In this document: piece by piece, positions 9,201 to 17,402 of the stretch | How positions within the stretch are numbered: the first letter of the stretch is position 1 | How the letters are laid out: each line of letters opens with the position of its first letter | NCBI RefSeq assembly: GCF_000346485.2 | Contig: NZ_KQ976354.1 | Span: forward strand, 434,001-498,000 | Length of the DNA stretch: 64,000 bases | Reading direction: 5' to 3' | Source of the DNA: Scytonema hofmannii PCC 7110 | GTDB lineage: Bacteria > Cyanobacteriota > Cyanobacteriia > Cyanobacteriales > Nostocaceae | Notes under the pieces: generated by a model | The model's database searches: none | The model's input: the letters and a program-made list of their open reading frames with translations, nothing else | Told to the model about the DNA's origin: nothing | Made by a program: the position numbers and the translations under genes

Positions 9201-9306
9201 GGATCACATCCGCCTGTTGGGTAACAATACTTTCGGTTATGAAGATCTACCTGGAGGTGGCGACTTGGATTACAACGACATCGTTTTACAAGTAAATTTT
9301 ACCTGA
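6268..9306 (+). CDS. Extracellular 5'-nucleotidase/metallophosphatase with DUF4114-type domains
   Basis: The 1012-residue protein begins with a calcineurin-like metallophosphatase domain: LHASD (Asp12), SGDN (52-55) and GNHEFD (103-108) supply metal ligands. A 5'-nucleotidase C-terminal domain follows (about 390-640). The last 350 residues hold two acidic DUF4114-like modules, ending near NDYDDIRLRVQ and DLDYNDIVLQVNF. There is no classical signal peptide; such proteins are usually thought to leave by type I secretion, which is inference here. It would release phosphate from nucleotides outside the cell. It heads a three-gene run with an extracellular nuclease and a phytase. Confidence 0.88.
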   Translation: MAFTLQILHASDFEAGIPALNDAVGFSAVVNRLRTDSRLPSTVLANTLTLSSGDNYIPGAFLNASSDPSLNNIGGLGSSSGPVAGRGDIGILNAIGIQASALGNHEFDLGVGQVAGLIRTGSGNPGTNFPYLSTNLNFAPETQPGGNLSNNDLASNQNTAEASTIKGKLAKGTVITLPGADGILGNGDDQKIGIVGATTPTLPNISSPGRIGVSPANPTDYAALAAEIQTSVDALKNTGINKIVLLAHMQQLNIERDELAPRLRDVDVIIAGGSNTLLSDANDPLRAGDTSRGEYPILKTSASGQPVLVVNTDGNYKYVGRLVFEFDDNGVINLNSLNSNVNGAYATDEAGVDRIYGSDVNPRAVANPNVVAITDALRGVIGSKDNNSFGKTTVFLNGTRNDVRTQETNFGNLTADANLAIARNTDPTVVVSLKNGGGIRDNVGVISESAGGVNTDDFRRLPPQPNPIAPNKQTGDISQLDIENALRFNNGLTVVSVTAAELRLIMEHSVAGTREGATPGQFPQVGGLSFSFDPSRTAVRFDNNGNATTQGERIRSLAIRDQSDRITDEVVRNGQVVGDPNRLIRLVTLNFLANAGSGTPGVGGDGYPIPRFAKNRVDLVQQTLTGSATFANNGSEQDALAEYLLTNYRTNPYSVEDVGIRQDGRIQNLSQRSDSVFATPGLTKQSNNLFTFSNIFSPSNLEVNLVSRDVTNVNEIGVFVVDDNQGRVNGIAPGQAGYLQAALSRAEVVFSVLTDGFGFENPTRLLNFGAGNQQLMFYLVQNSSTDTVLSELRAGKTPGNVLLATSDKLQVADGSSGTFNLNWEDGSDNDYDDIRLRVQTSNRNIPQRVIQERAELLDLRFSGNAQASFSVNSSADYRNFVGFYRVADLDGGIDRDGNGTADLRPGDAGYAQAAIQGSVFNVGSNGASGVNLTGGALYAPFIIANATVADFLAQNPTNQASGNVKAYFAYLGANPDGVDHIRLLGNNTFGYEDLPGGGDLDYNDIVLQVNFT

Positions 9307-9317
9307 TTGTTCATTAT

Positions 9318-9366
9318 TTACTGGTCACTGGTCACTGGTCACTGTTTACTGTTTACTGGTCACTGT
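9318..9366. repeat. Heptanucleotide tandem repeat (TCACTGG)
   Basis: TCACTGG/TTACTGG heptamers are repeated between the 5'-nucleotidase stop and the next ATG. The same heptamer, or its complement CCAGTGA, recurs at eight or more other places in the window. Confidence 0.85.
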
Positions 9367-9369
9367 TTT

Positions 9370-11367
9370 ATGATTCTATTTTCAAGTTGGTTGCATTGGT
9401 TTATGGTACTGACATTTACTTCACTGGTAAATGTTGTTCCCTTCTCTGGTGATATTCTTAATTCAAATAACAACACTTATGGGTTTGAAAATGCGATTGC
9501 ACAAGCCCCTGATATTGTTCTCATCCACGATATTCAAGGTGCAAGTCACACCTCTAAATTAGTAGATAAAACAGTAACCGATGTCCCTGGGGTGGTAACA
9601 CTGGTGCTGGATTCGGGTTCCGGTCGCGGGTTTTATATGCAAGATCCAAATCCAGACGATGATGATGCAACCTCAGAAGGTATTTTTGTTTTTTTAGGTA
9701 AATCCGAGATTCCCAATCCTGAAGTTGGTCAATCGGTAGCAGTCACGGGAAGAGTTACTGAATTTCGACCAGGAAACAATGCCAATAATTTGACAACAAC
9801 TCAAATTACTGCCAACGTAGAGGGTGGTGCAGTTCAAATAATCGATTCTTTGGGAACTATTACTCCCACTGTTATCGGTACGGGAGGTCGCATTCCACCC
9901 AATACTGCAATTAACGATGATTTTACAGCCAGCGATCGCGGTAATGTAGAAACAGAGGGTGATTTTGAACCAGCATCAGAGGGTATAGACTTTTATGAAA
10001 GTCTAGAGAGTATGTTAGTTCAAATTAACAATCCCTTAGCAGTTAGTCCGACAAATGAATTTGGAGAAATTTGGGTACTTTCAGACAACGGGTCTAATTC
10101 AACGAGACGCACGGTTCGCGGTGGAAGTCGTATTTCACCGAAAGATTTCAATCCCGAACGCATTCAAATTGATGACGCACCAGCCATCTCTGGTAAGTCT
10201 CCTGAAGTTAATGTCGGCGCAACTTTAGGCACAATTACAGGGATCGTTGATTACAATTTCAACAGCTATGAAATTCTGCCGTTTTCTATCACTGTTAATT
10301 CTCAGAGTTCTTTAACTAAGGAAAAAACCAATCTTATACCAGAAGGGAACAATCTAACCGTTGCAACTTTTAATGTTGAGAACCTTGATGCCAAACTAGA
10401 GGATATCAACAAGGTTAACAAACAGCAAAAAAGTAACGTTGATGACGATTTGGGCAATGGTAAATTTGCCGCACTCGCTGATCGCATTGTAACCAATTTG
10501 CGTTCTCCAGATATTATTGCCCTAGAAGAAATTCAAGACAACACAGGAGCAGAAATCGATGATGGAGTGGTAGATGCAGACCGAACCTACCAAGAGTTAA
10601 TTAATGCGATCGCATCTTCAGGCGGTCCTACATACGATTATCGCCAAATCAACCCTGTTGAAGGACAGGATGGAGGTCAACCTGGTGGTAATATTCGGGT
10701 TGGTTTTTTGTTTAACCCCAATCGAGTGCAATTTGTAGATCGTGCTGGAGGTGGCTCGACGACCAACACGACGGTAAAAAAAGTCAACGATCAACCAGAA
10801 CTATCCGCCAGTCCTGGAAGAATTAATCCGACTAACCCAGCTTTCGATGACAGTCGTAAGTCTTTGGTAGGCGAGTTTATCTTTCAAGGACAAAAACTGT
10901 TTGCGATCGCCAATCACTGGAACTCAAAAGGTGGAGACCAACCCCTGTACGGTCCCAATCAGCCCCCAGTCCTAACAGCAGAAACCCAGCGCCGTCAACA
11001 AGCGCAAGTTATCAATGATTTTGTAGACAGTATTTTGGCGGTAGATCCCAAAGCTAATGTAGTGGTTTTGGGAGATTTGAATGATTTTGAGTTTTCCGAA
11101 CCACTCAATATCTTAAAAGGAAAACCTAGTGGTCGAGGTAGCGCGGTGTTGAGAAGTTTAATAGAAACTTTACCCGCCAACGAGCGTTACGCTTATAATT
11201 TCCAAGGTAATGCTCAAGTCTTAGACCACATCTTAGTTAGCCAAAATCTCTTTAAGAAATTAAAGGGTTACGATGTCGTCCACATCAATTCTGAGTTTGT
11301 CGAGCAAGATAGCGATCATGACCCCAGTGTCGCTCAATTTGATTTACCAGTGACCAGTGACCAGTGA
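9370..11367 (+). CDS. Extracellular nuclease of the endonuclease/exonuclease/phosphatase family
   Basis: I chose ATG 9370 because the upstream open part (from 9307) is only heptamer repeat. The 665-residue product then starts with a hydrophobic signal-like segment (MILFSSWLHWFMVLTFTSLV). An OB-fold-like region follows (IHDIQGASHTS to GRVTEF), as in ExeM/NucH-type secreted nucleases. The EEP domain begins at NLTVATFNVENLD and carries LEEIQD, NHWNSKGG, LGDLNDFE and the final SDHDP with its catalytic His. It would degrade extracellular DNA, feeding nucleotides to the upstream 5'-nucleotidase. Its last residues (TSDQ, stop) are coded by the downstream CCAGTGA repeat. Confidence 0.87.
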   Translation: MILFSSWLHWFMVLTFTSLVNVVPFSGDILNSNNNTYGFENAIAQAPDIVLIHDIQGASHTSKLVDKTVTDVPGVVTLVLDSGSGRGFYMQDPNPDDDDATSEGIFVFLGKSEIPNPEVGQSVAVTGRVTEFRPGNNANNLTTTQITANVEGGAVQIIDSLGTITPTVIGTGGRIPPNTAINDDFTASDRGNVETEGDFEPASEGIDFYESLESMLVQINNPLAVSPTNEFGEIWVLSDNGSNSTRRTVRGGSRISPKDFNPERIQIDDAPAISGKSPEVNVGATLGTITGIVDYNFNSYEILPFSITVNSQSSLTKEKTNLIPEGNNLTVATFNVENLDAKLEDINKVNKQQKSNVDDDLGNGKFAALADRIVTNLRSPDIIALEEIQDNTGAEIDDGVVDADRTYQELINAIASSGGPTYDYRQINPVEGQDGGQPGGNIRVGFLFNPNRVQFVDRAGGGSTTNTTVKKVNDQPELSASPGRINPTNPAFDDSRKSLVGEFIFQGQKLFAIANHWNSKGGDQPLYGPNQPPVLTAETQRRQQAQVINDFVDSILAVDPKANVVVLGDLNDFEFSEPLNILKGKPSGRGSAVLRSLIETLPANERYAYNFQGNAQVLDHILVSQNLFKKLKGYDVVHINSEFVEQDSDHDPSVAQFDLPVTSDQ

Positions 11368-11388
11368 CCAGTGACCAATGACCAATCC
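11351..11388. repeat. Heptanucleotide tandem repeat (CCAGTGA) at a gene end
   Basis: Four CCAGTGA units and a CCAATGA variant run through the stop codon of the nuclease gene. They are followed by AAATCTAAAATCCA-type repeats up to 11413. Confidence 0.85.
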
Positions 11389-11415
11389 AAAATCTAAAAT
11401 CTAAAATCCAAAATC

Positions 11416-14400
11416 ATGGTAACCACAAACACAATTCGCTTTTCTCAATTCAATGCTTCCTTGAACCGTGGTGCAGAGGGTAAGTTAATTCAGGATTTAT
11501 CTACCTCCGAAAATGCACAAGCAAAGTCCGTTGCAGAAATTATTCAACGCACGAACCCAGATGTACTGCTGATTAATGAGTTTGACTATTATGAGCCAGA
11601 CCCGTATAAAGCGGTAGAACTTTTTCAAAAAAATTACCTTTCAGTCAGTCAAAATGGTGCAAATCCGACTGAATACTGCTACGCCTACATTGCACCCTCC
11701 AACACTGGTATCGCATCTGGATTTGACTTAAACAATAATGGTACAGCCGTCACAACTCCTGGGACACCAGGTTACGGTGATGATGCTTTTGGTTTTGGTG
11801 AGTTTCCCGGTCAGTATGGGATGTTAGTGCTGTCAAAGTACCCTATTGATACTGAAAATCTGCGGACTTTCCAAACATTCTTGTGGAAAGATATGCCAGG
11901 GTCGTTGCTTTCCACAATTGCTCTTCCTGATTCTAATACGCTTTGGTATTCACCAGAAGAACAAGAGGTCTTGCGTCTTTCTTCTAAGAGTCATTGGGAT
12001 GTTCCGATCCTAGTGAATGGCGAGACTATTCACGCTTTAGTCAGCCATCCTACACCGCCTACATTTGACGGACTTGAAGACCGTAACGGTAAGCGCAACT
12101 ATGACGAGATTCGCTTCTGGGCAGATTATATTACACCCGGAAAAGGCGACTATATATATGATGATGCAGGGAACAAAGGTGGTCTTGATACTGGGTCACG
12201 CTTTGTGATTATGGGTGACCAAAATGCAGACCCCTTTGATGGCGACAGTTACGACAACGCTATCCGACAACTGTTACTCAATCCCGGTATCAATACGAAT
12301 TTTATCCCTTCCAGCCTTGGTGGTTCTCAACAAGCAATATTACAAGGTGGGGCAAATTTAACTCATCAAGGGAATCCTGCTTTTGACACTGCGGACTTTG
12401 CTGATACAGCCCCAGGAAACTTGCGGGTAGACTATGTACTACCATCTGCTGATTTGCAAATTAGCAATTCATCTGTGTTTTGGCCTCTCAATACAGACCC
12501 TCTGTTCCGACTGGTAGGCACATTCAATCCAACTTTACCTGGTGGATATCCCAGTTCCGATCATAAATTAATTTGGGCAGACTTGCAAATTCCACCAACA
12601 GAAGCCGGGAAAACTGTTCCCGAAGCGGACTTTTTGGGACAAACAGTATTTCCTACTGGCTTTATTCCCGGTGGTGCAGCTGGAATAACTGCACTGGGTG
12701 GACTGTCTGGGATCGCCTATGATGCTGCAAATGATGTCTTTTATGCTGTCTCTGACGATCGCTCTCAATTTGCGCCTGCCCGATTTTACACCTTAGAAAC
12801 CCGGTTTCTTCAAGAAACCGGGTTTCTGGAAAGTGCAACTTTTACCAATGTTATTACCCTAAAAGATGCCAACGGTCAAGAGTTCGCACTGAATAGCTTA
12901 GATCCAGAAGGAATTGCGCTGACCAACAAAGGAACAGTTTTTATTTCCTCAGAGGGAGAAGCAAATATCAGTGCAGGTCGAGTGACCAATCCCTTTATCA
13001 ATGAATTCTCCCTCACCACGGGACAGCAAATACGTTCTTTACCCGTACCAACGAAGTTCTTACCAGTTGTTCAAGATACCAACGGTAGTGGTGCTGTGGA
13101 TACAGGAGATACTCAGGTATCTGGTATTCGCAATAATTTAGCGTTTGAAAGTTTAACGATCGCACCCGACCAAAAATTCCTGTACACTGCAACTGAAGGT
13201 TCTTTGTTCCAGGATGGTCCTATTGCCAGTCTTAATGGGGGAAGTCGTTCTCGAATTCTCCAATACAACTTGGTTTCAGGTCAACCAGAAAAAGAATACC
13301 TCTACATCACCGATCCAATTCCTACACCACCAAACCCAGCAACAGGTTTTGCTGACAATGGGTTGGTAGATTTGTTAGCGATCGATAACCGAGGGACTTT
13401 ACTCTCGTTGGAACGTTCCTTCGCTGAAGGTGTTGGCAATACAATCAAAATCTACGAAGTCAGTTTGCAAGGTGCAACTGACATCAAGTACTATGATTCT
13501 CTCAACACTTTAAGTACTGGAGAGTTAACAGCAATTCAACCTGTTGAGAAACGCCTGGTGTTGGATCTCAACTCACTCAAATTGCCCAACGGTACAGATA
13601 ATATTGAAGGAATCTCCTTTGGACCTAAACTAGCAGATGGTCGTCAGTCCATTGTGTTGGTGAGCGACAACAACTTCAACCAAACGCAATTTACCCAAAT
13701 CATCGCTTTAGGTGCAGACTTAGTTCCCACCGCAGCACCCACAGTCGAAACCCGTCCCGATCTCTTTGATGACCCCACATTACCACGCGACCAACAGGCT
13801 GATGCAGATGACCCTGCTATCTACGTAAATTCCGCAAATCCAGAACAAAGTCTGGTATTGACGGTGGTTAAAAATGCTGGTTTGCGAGTTTATGATTTAT
13901 CGGGTAGTTTGTTGGAAGAAGTTAATCCAGGTAATATTCGTTACAACAATATTGACCTGCAATATGGATTTAGCTTAGGCGGTCATCCTGTCGATATTGC
14001 CGTAGCAACAGACCGCAATAACGACAAACTGGCAATTTTCAAAATCAATTCCCAACCTAATGCTTCTGGTAAATACCTAGAAGATATTACTGACAGTAGT
14101 TTTAACACTCTGTTTCAATCATCACCCTACGAACCTCCTTACTCCCCCTCAGAACGAAGTGCTTACGGAGTCGCTTTATACCGCAGCCCGGTGACAAACG
14201 ATTACTATGTCTTCACCAATCGTAGAGAAACCGGAGATGTTGCACAGTTAAAGCTGGTAGATAAAGGTAATGGTAAGATTGGCACTGAGTTAGTGCGGAA
14301 TTTCACCGTACCTACAACAGCAGGACGCGATCCGCAACTTGAGGGCATGGTAGCAGACCAAGAACTCGGCTACCTTTATATTGGACAAGAAGATGTGGGT

Positions 14401-14928
14401 ATTTGGAAGTACCAAGCAGAACCAAATAGTAACACAACGGGTGTGTTGATTGACAAAGTTAAAGATTTGGGTGGTAAATATTTAGAAGATGATGTCGAAG
14501 GGTTAACTATTTACTACGGCAATCAAGGTACTGGTTACTTGTTAACATCCAGTCAGGGTGATAACACTTTTGTTGCTTATACTCGTGAGGGGAACAACGA
14601 CTTTTTGGGACGCTTTGCTGTTGGTAACAATGGATCCATTGACAGCGTGCAAGAATCGGATGGTGCAGATGTGATTAATGTACCTTTAGGTCCTAACTTC
14701 CCTTATGGTGTGTTCGTGACCCAAGATGGGAATAATTTACCTGCACGTTTAGTTGAGGATGATGGGGAGTTTGAGAATGTCAACACTAACTTTAAGTTAG
14801 TCCCTTGGGAAAATATTGCCTATGCTTTCCCAACTCCTTTGGGACTGGATACAACTAGCTACGATCCTCGCAATCCCAGTCCTTACTACTTGTTTGATTC
14901 TAACAGCACCATTATCAGTGACCAGTGA
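11416..14928 (+). CDS. Three-domain phytase: EEP-like domain, phytase esterase-like domain, beta-propeller phytase
   Basis: The 1170-residue protein joins three modules. Residues 1-395 are an endonuclease/exonuclease/phosphatase-like domain (NPDVLLINEFDYYE, VIMGDQNADPFDGD, SSDHKLIWADL). Residues about 405-775 match the esterase-like domain found beside phytases (GGLSGIAYD, SLDPEGIA, EGISFGPKL). From about 775 the beta-propeller phytase starts with DADDPAIYVN, followed by GHPVDIAV and EGMVAD. It would hydrolyse phytate and other phosphate esters. There is no signal peptide. It starts 48 bp after the nuclease and is likely in one Pho-responsive operon. A hairpin repeat lies in frame at 12795-12827, and the last residues lie in a CCAGTGA repeat. 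Confidence 0.88.
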   Translation: MVTTNTIRFSQFNASLNRGAEGKLIQDLSTSENAQAKSVAEIIQRTNPDVLLINEFDYYEPDPYKAVELFQKNYLSVSQNGANPTEYCYAYIAPSNTGIASGFDLNNNGTAVTTPGTPGYGDDAFGFGEFPGQYGMLVLSKYPIDTENLRTFQTFLWKDMPGSLLSTIALPDSNTLWYSPEEQEVLRLSSKSHWDVPILVNGETIHALVSHPTPPTFDGLEDRNGKRNYDEIRFWADYITPGKGDYIYDDAGNKGGLDTGSRFVIMGDQNADPFDGDSYDNAIRQLLLNPGINTNFIPSSLGGSQQAILQGGANLTHQGNPAFDTADFADTAPGNLRVDYVLPSADLQISNSSVFWPLNTDPLFRLVGTFNPTLPGGYPSSDHKLIWADLQIPPTEAGKTVPEADFLGQTVFPTGFIPGGAAGITALGGLSGIAYDAANDVFYAVSDDRSQFAPARFYTLETRFLQETGFLESATFTNVITLKDANGQEFALNSLDPEGIALTNKGTVFISSEGEANISAGRVTNPFINEFSLTTGQQIRSLPVPTKFLPVVQDTNGSGAVDTGDTQVSGIRNNLAFESLTIAPDQKFLYTATEGSLFQDGPIASLNGGSRSRILQYNLVSGQPEKEYLYITDPIPTPPNPATGFADNGLVDLLAIDNRGTLLSLERSFAEGVGNTIKIYEVSLQGATDIKYYDSLNTLSTGELTAIQPVEKRLVLDLNSLKLPNGTDNIEGISFGPKLADGRQSIVLVSDNNFNQTQFTQIIALGADLVPTAAPTVETRPDLFDDPTLPRDQQADADDPAIYVNSANPEQSLVLTVVKNAGLRVYDLSGSLLEEVNPGNIRYNNIDLQYGFSLGGHPVDIAVATDRNNDKLAIFKINSQPNASGKYLEDITDSSFNTLFQSSPYEPPYSPSERSAYGVALYRSPVTNDYYVFTNRRETGDVAQLKLVDKGNGKIGTELVRNFTVPTTAGRDPQLEGMVADQELGYLYIGQEDVGIWKYQAEPNSNTTGVLIDKVKDLGGKYLEDDVEGLTIYYGNQGTGYLLTSSQGDNTFVAYTREGNNDFLGRFAVGNNGSIDSVQESDGADVINVPLGPNFPYGVFVTQDGNNLPARLVEDDGEFENVNTNFKLVPWENIAYAFPTPLGLDTTSYDPRNPSPYYLFDSNSTIISDQ
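12795..12827. repeat. Hairpin repeat inserted in frame within the phytase gene
   Basis: AGAAACCCGGTTTCTT and its complement surround a single C. The architecture is the same as the intergenic hairpins at 12-44 and 26831-26863. Here it codes for ETRFLQETGFLE in the esterase-like domain without breaking the frame. Confidence 0.8.
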
Positions 14929-14978
14929 CCAGTGACCAAATAATCTTGTGGAACGGGCGGGACGCCCGTTCCACGAGA
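14919..14978. repeat. CCAGTGA repeat followed by a strong GC hairpin
   Basis: The phytase gene ends in CCAGTGACCAGTGACC. The hairpin at 14948-14974 has 11-base arms GTGGAACGGGC and GCCCGTTCCAC. It could end transcription of the phosphorus operon, but it lacks a T run and belongs to a dispersed repeat family (inverted copy at 17602-17651). Confidence 0.7.
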
Positions 14979-15292
14979 GCATAGTGTGGTTCATTTATCT
15001 GAAAACTGCTGTATAAATGACCTCTTCAAGAAACCACTATGCTCAATGATATGGAACAGTGGTATTGGGCGGGAAAACTTCCTGACGTTAAGTAGATCGT
15101 CACAAATAAAGCTAACTGTCAGGATCGTCATTTGTTATTTGTCATTAGTCAAAAGTAAGGGTTTCAGCGTATTTACATATCTTTACATAGTTCGGTTTTT
15201 TCCCACCTACCTACTTATGTAAGACATATTTCCTGAGATTAACATTTTTCATAAAGTTTTAAGGTTGACTCAATGAAAGTTTACTAAAATTG
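14979..15292. other. Intergenic, dispersed repeat then no recognisable gene
   Basis: The repeat continues as AGCATAGTGTGGTTCATTTA and GAAAACTGCTGTA to about 15014. These motifs recur at 17602-17622 and near 32456-32489. The rest shows nothing I can support. Confidence 0.5.
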
Positions 15293-15448
15293 TTACGTTT
15301 TGAAGTTTAATTTTAAAGCTGACGCTGCAAATATATCATTCTCCATAGCAGCAATAGTTTCTTCTATTCTGGCTTGCAACTCAGCATTACGATGAGCAAA
15401 TTTTCGGAAAGATCTTTTAAATTTGCTACTGATAACCAATCTATACAT
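15293..15448 (-). pseudogene. Truncated RelE/YafQ-type toxin
   Basis: Starting at ATG 15448, which overlaps the antitoxin stop, the frame gives 51 residues. They begin MYRLVISSKFKRSFRKFAHRN and resemble the N-terminal half of YafQ-like mRNA interferases of about 90 residues. The conserved second half, with the GxW and catalytic His region, is missing; the protein ends at NFKT. The toxin is therefore probably inactive, leaving an orphan antitoxin. Confidence 0.65.
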
Positions 15449-15686
15449 CGGCTGCACTTGGGTTATTAAGATATTGCCGTAATTCTTGAATTGCTTCGGT
15501 AGCAGTCTGGACTTTGAGCCTACCTGCTTGGAATTCAGCAATGGAAGTTGCTGCATCTGACGCAATTTCATCTCGCCGACTCTCAATAATTCGATTAGTG
15601 AGAATTTGTACCAGCATTTCTTGTTGCTCTAAAGGAAGCTCCATTGCCGCATCTAAAACTCTATCTAGGTTACTCAATTGCTTCAT
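15441..15686 (-). CDS. Antitoxin of a RelBE/YafQ-type module
   Basis: The 81-residue protein has a helical N-terminal part (LEQQEMLVQILTNRIIESRRDEI) and a C-terminal helix (ATEAIQELRQYL). This is the pattern of cyanobacterial antitoxins placed directly before RelE/YafQ toxins. Its stop overlaps the toxin start (ATGTATAG), which is typical of coupled toxin-antitoxin genes. It would bind toxin and operator DNA. Since the toxin is cut short, it may persist alone. Confidence 0.65.
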   Translation of the reverse strand: MKQLSNLDRVLDAAMELPLEQQEMLVQILTNRIIESRRDEIASDAATSIAEFQAGRLKVQTATEAIQELRQYLNNPSAADV

Positions 15687-15948
15687 CCTCTTAATTATTG
15701 ATGGTAATATATAAGCTTACAAGTCTTACCTGATTGCTTTTTTAGCTTTATCGAACTCACGTTAAATTATCGCACTAAATCAAAGGTGTTGGCGGGATAA
15801 TAGACTTTACCATCCCTATTTAGACTGCTGATTCATCATCTCTTTGCCACAGGGTGCTGAGGGTATTGCGTGCGATCGCAAAGCATAACGCCCTTAAGGC
15901 TGGTTATAATAGGTAATGTTCGCTCTACAGTAATTGGGCGCAATCTTT

Positions 15949-16603
15949 ATGACACAAGCTGCTCCTAAACTCCTGACTATCGATGATTTCATCGCTCGGT
16001 ATGGAGATAACGAGCGTTATGAATTGATTGATGGGGAACTCATTGACATGGAACCAACTGGACCGCACGAAGAGGTAGCTGCTTTTGTCCTGCGAAAAGT
16101 TAATGTCGAGATAGATCGGTTGAGTGTCCCCTGGTTTACACCCGCCCGTTGTTTAATCAAACCTCTGGGAACTTCAACTGCTTTCCGTCCTGACGTAGTG
16201 GTACTTGACAAAGCTGCGATCGCGTCAGAACCCTTATGGCAGAATGAGCCTATTATCACCTTGGGAACTTCCATCAAACTTGTTGTAGAAGTCGTCAGCA
16301 CTAACTGGCAAAATGACTACGCACGAAAAGTTGAGGACTACAGCGCTTCGAGGTATTCCAGAATACTGGATTGTGGATTACTTGGGCTTAGGGGGTCGAG
16401 ATTATATTGGTAATCCAAAGCAACCGACGATATCGATTTATCAGTTATCAGCTAGTGGGAATCACTACCAGAAGCCTGCTCAATTTCGGGGTAGCGATGC
16501 TGCAAAGCAGCCGCTACGCGAACGCATTATCTCCCCCACATTCAACTCATTACAGCTAACGGCGGAACAGATATTTGCTACTGGCGCTCTCAACAATATG
16601 TAG
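15949..16603 (+). pseudogene. Uma2-family (DUF820) nuclease-like gene, frameshifted
   Basis: The first frame, from ATG 15949, has the Uma2 pattern: LTIDDFIARYGDNERYELIDGEL, then FRPDVVVLD and VVEVVSTNW of the PD-(D/E)XK-like fold. After KVEDYSA near 16340 homology moves to the next frame (GIPEYWIVDYLGLGG), so one base has been gained or lost. A dispersed palindromic repeat (GGTAGCGATGCTGC...) at about 16489-16526 is inserted in frame in the second half, coding GSDAAKQPLRERI. Uma2 genes are common in cyanobacteria; their role is unknown. A sequencing error at the shift point cannot be excluded. Confidence 0.75.
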
Positions 16604-16691
16604 ATGAAGATATGAGCAGTTGTTCAAAGAAATTTTGGGGGATTCATACTGTGCAATACTCGAGAGTTGTATGTCAGTACTTATGAATTAG

Positions 16692-17036
16692 ATGGCCAAA
16701 ACACCCATTGATTTATACCGCAGAGGCAGCGCCAATTCTCCTAAAATGGATAATGTACGACCTGACCTAGATGTCGCTGTGTATGAGTATAATAATGAAA
16801 CTTGGGTTATGGAAACTTTAGTCGGACAATCACCTGGAGGAATTTCAACGTTTGCTAATTCAGGAAAAGGAAAAAACTGGTGGAAATTAGACGCGGATAC
16901 AGAAATTCCTCCTGAGCTAGAGTTGATTAATGACCACGGCAATCATTGGTTGTGGAAACCACGTCAAGCTATGCCAATATCCAAGTATAAAATTGCTTTG
17001 CAACTAATTGGTGAATCTTTTTACAAAGTGAGTTAG
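16692..17036 (+). CDS. Tse2-like ADP-ribosyltransferase-fold toxin (putative)
   Basis: The 114-residue protein shows the order of landmarks of the Tse2 toxin family: LYRRGS near residue 8, a DVAVYE strand, GGIST near 50, then TEIPPELELINDH (71-83) and PRQAMPISKYKIAL near the end. In Tse2 proteins the matching parts read roughly GTDIPPDL and MPAKPMY. The likely activity is NAD-dependent intracellular toxicity, inferred from the family. A gene for a helical protein follows after 6 bp and is the candidate antitoxin. It is a remembered-family match, not a profile search. Confidence 0.55.
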   Translation: MAKTPIDLYRRGSANSPKMDNVRPDLDVAVYEYNNETWVMETLVGQSPGGISTFANSGKGKNWWKLDADTEIPPELELINDHGNHWLWKPRQAMPISKYKIALQLIGESFYKVS

Positions 17037-17042
17037 TTTTTT

Positions 17043-17402
17043 ATGAATTTATCATTTAAAGATAAAAAATTCATTATTGAAGCTCTTAATCATCTTCAGT
17101 CCGAGTATAACAAACGGCTAGCTGAAATCGAAGACCAAGAAGAATATGAAGATGAAGCTTCTGAGTTGGAAAATGATATTCTATTTCTAGAATCGCTGGT
17201 TCTAGAATTAGATAAAACTTTAAATGAGAACAAAACATATTCGTTACTAACATCATCTAAGATACTTTCCAAAAAGGAAAAACCAACATATGATGAGAAT
17301 TTAGTACGTTTAGTTCTTCAATTATCTATTAATGAACGGTTATTATTAGTAGAGGCAATTTCCGAATCTATTCGCCACGATAATAGCCTTAAGGCTAGTT
17401 AA
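17043..17402 (+). CDS. Candidate antitoxin partner of the Tse2-like toxin
   Basis: The 119-residue protein is acidic and helical. The N-terminal half forms a probable coiled coil (YNKRLAEIEDQEEYEDEASELENDILFLESLVLELDKT, read as one long helix). The C-terminal part, LVLQLSINERLLLVEAISESIR, resembles the LPxEERLxLVExIxxSI motif of small addiction-module antitoxins. It begins 6 bp after the toxin-like gene, so the two are surely co-transcribed. The neutralising role is inferred from gene order and composition. Confidence 0.55.
   Translation: MNLSFKDKKFIIEALNHLQSEYNKRLAEIEDQEEYEDEASELENDILFLESLVLELDKTLNENKTYSLLTSSKILSKKEKPTYDENLVRLVLQLSINERLLLVEAISESIRHDNSLKAS

Noticed and set aside
9307-9369. 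Longer start for the extracellular nuclease
   Set aside because: The added codons only translate TCACTGG heptamers; the ATG at 9370 gives a proper signal-like start.
14986-15222. 78-codon plus-strand frame after the phytase
   Set aside because: It begins inside a dispersed repeat and shows no protein-like pattern.
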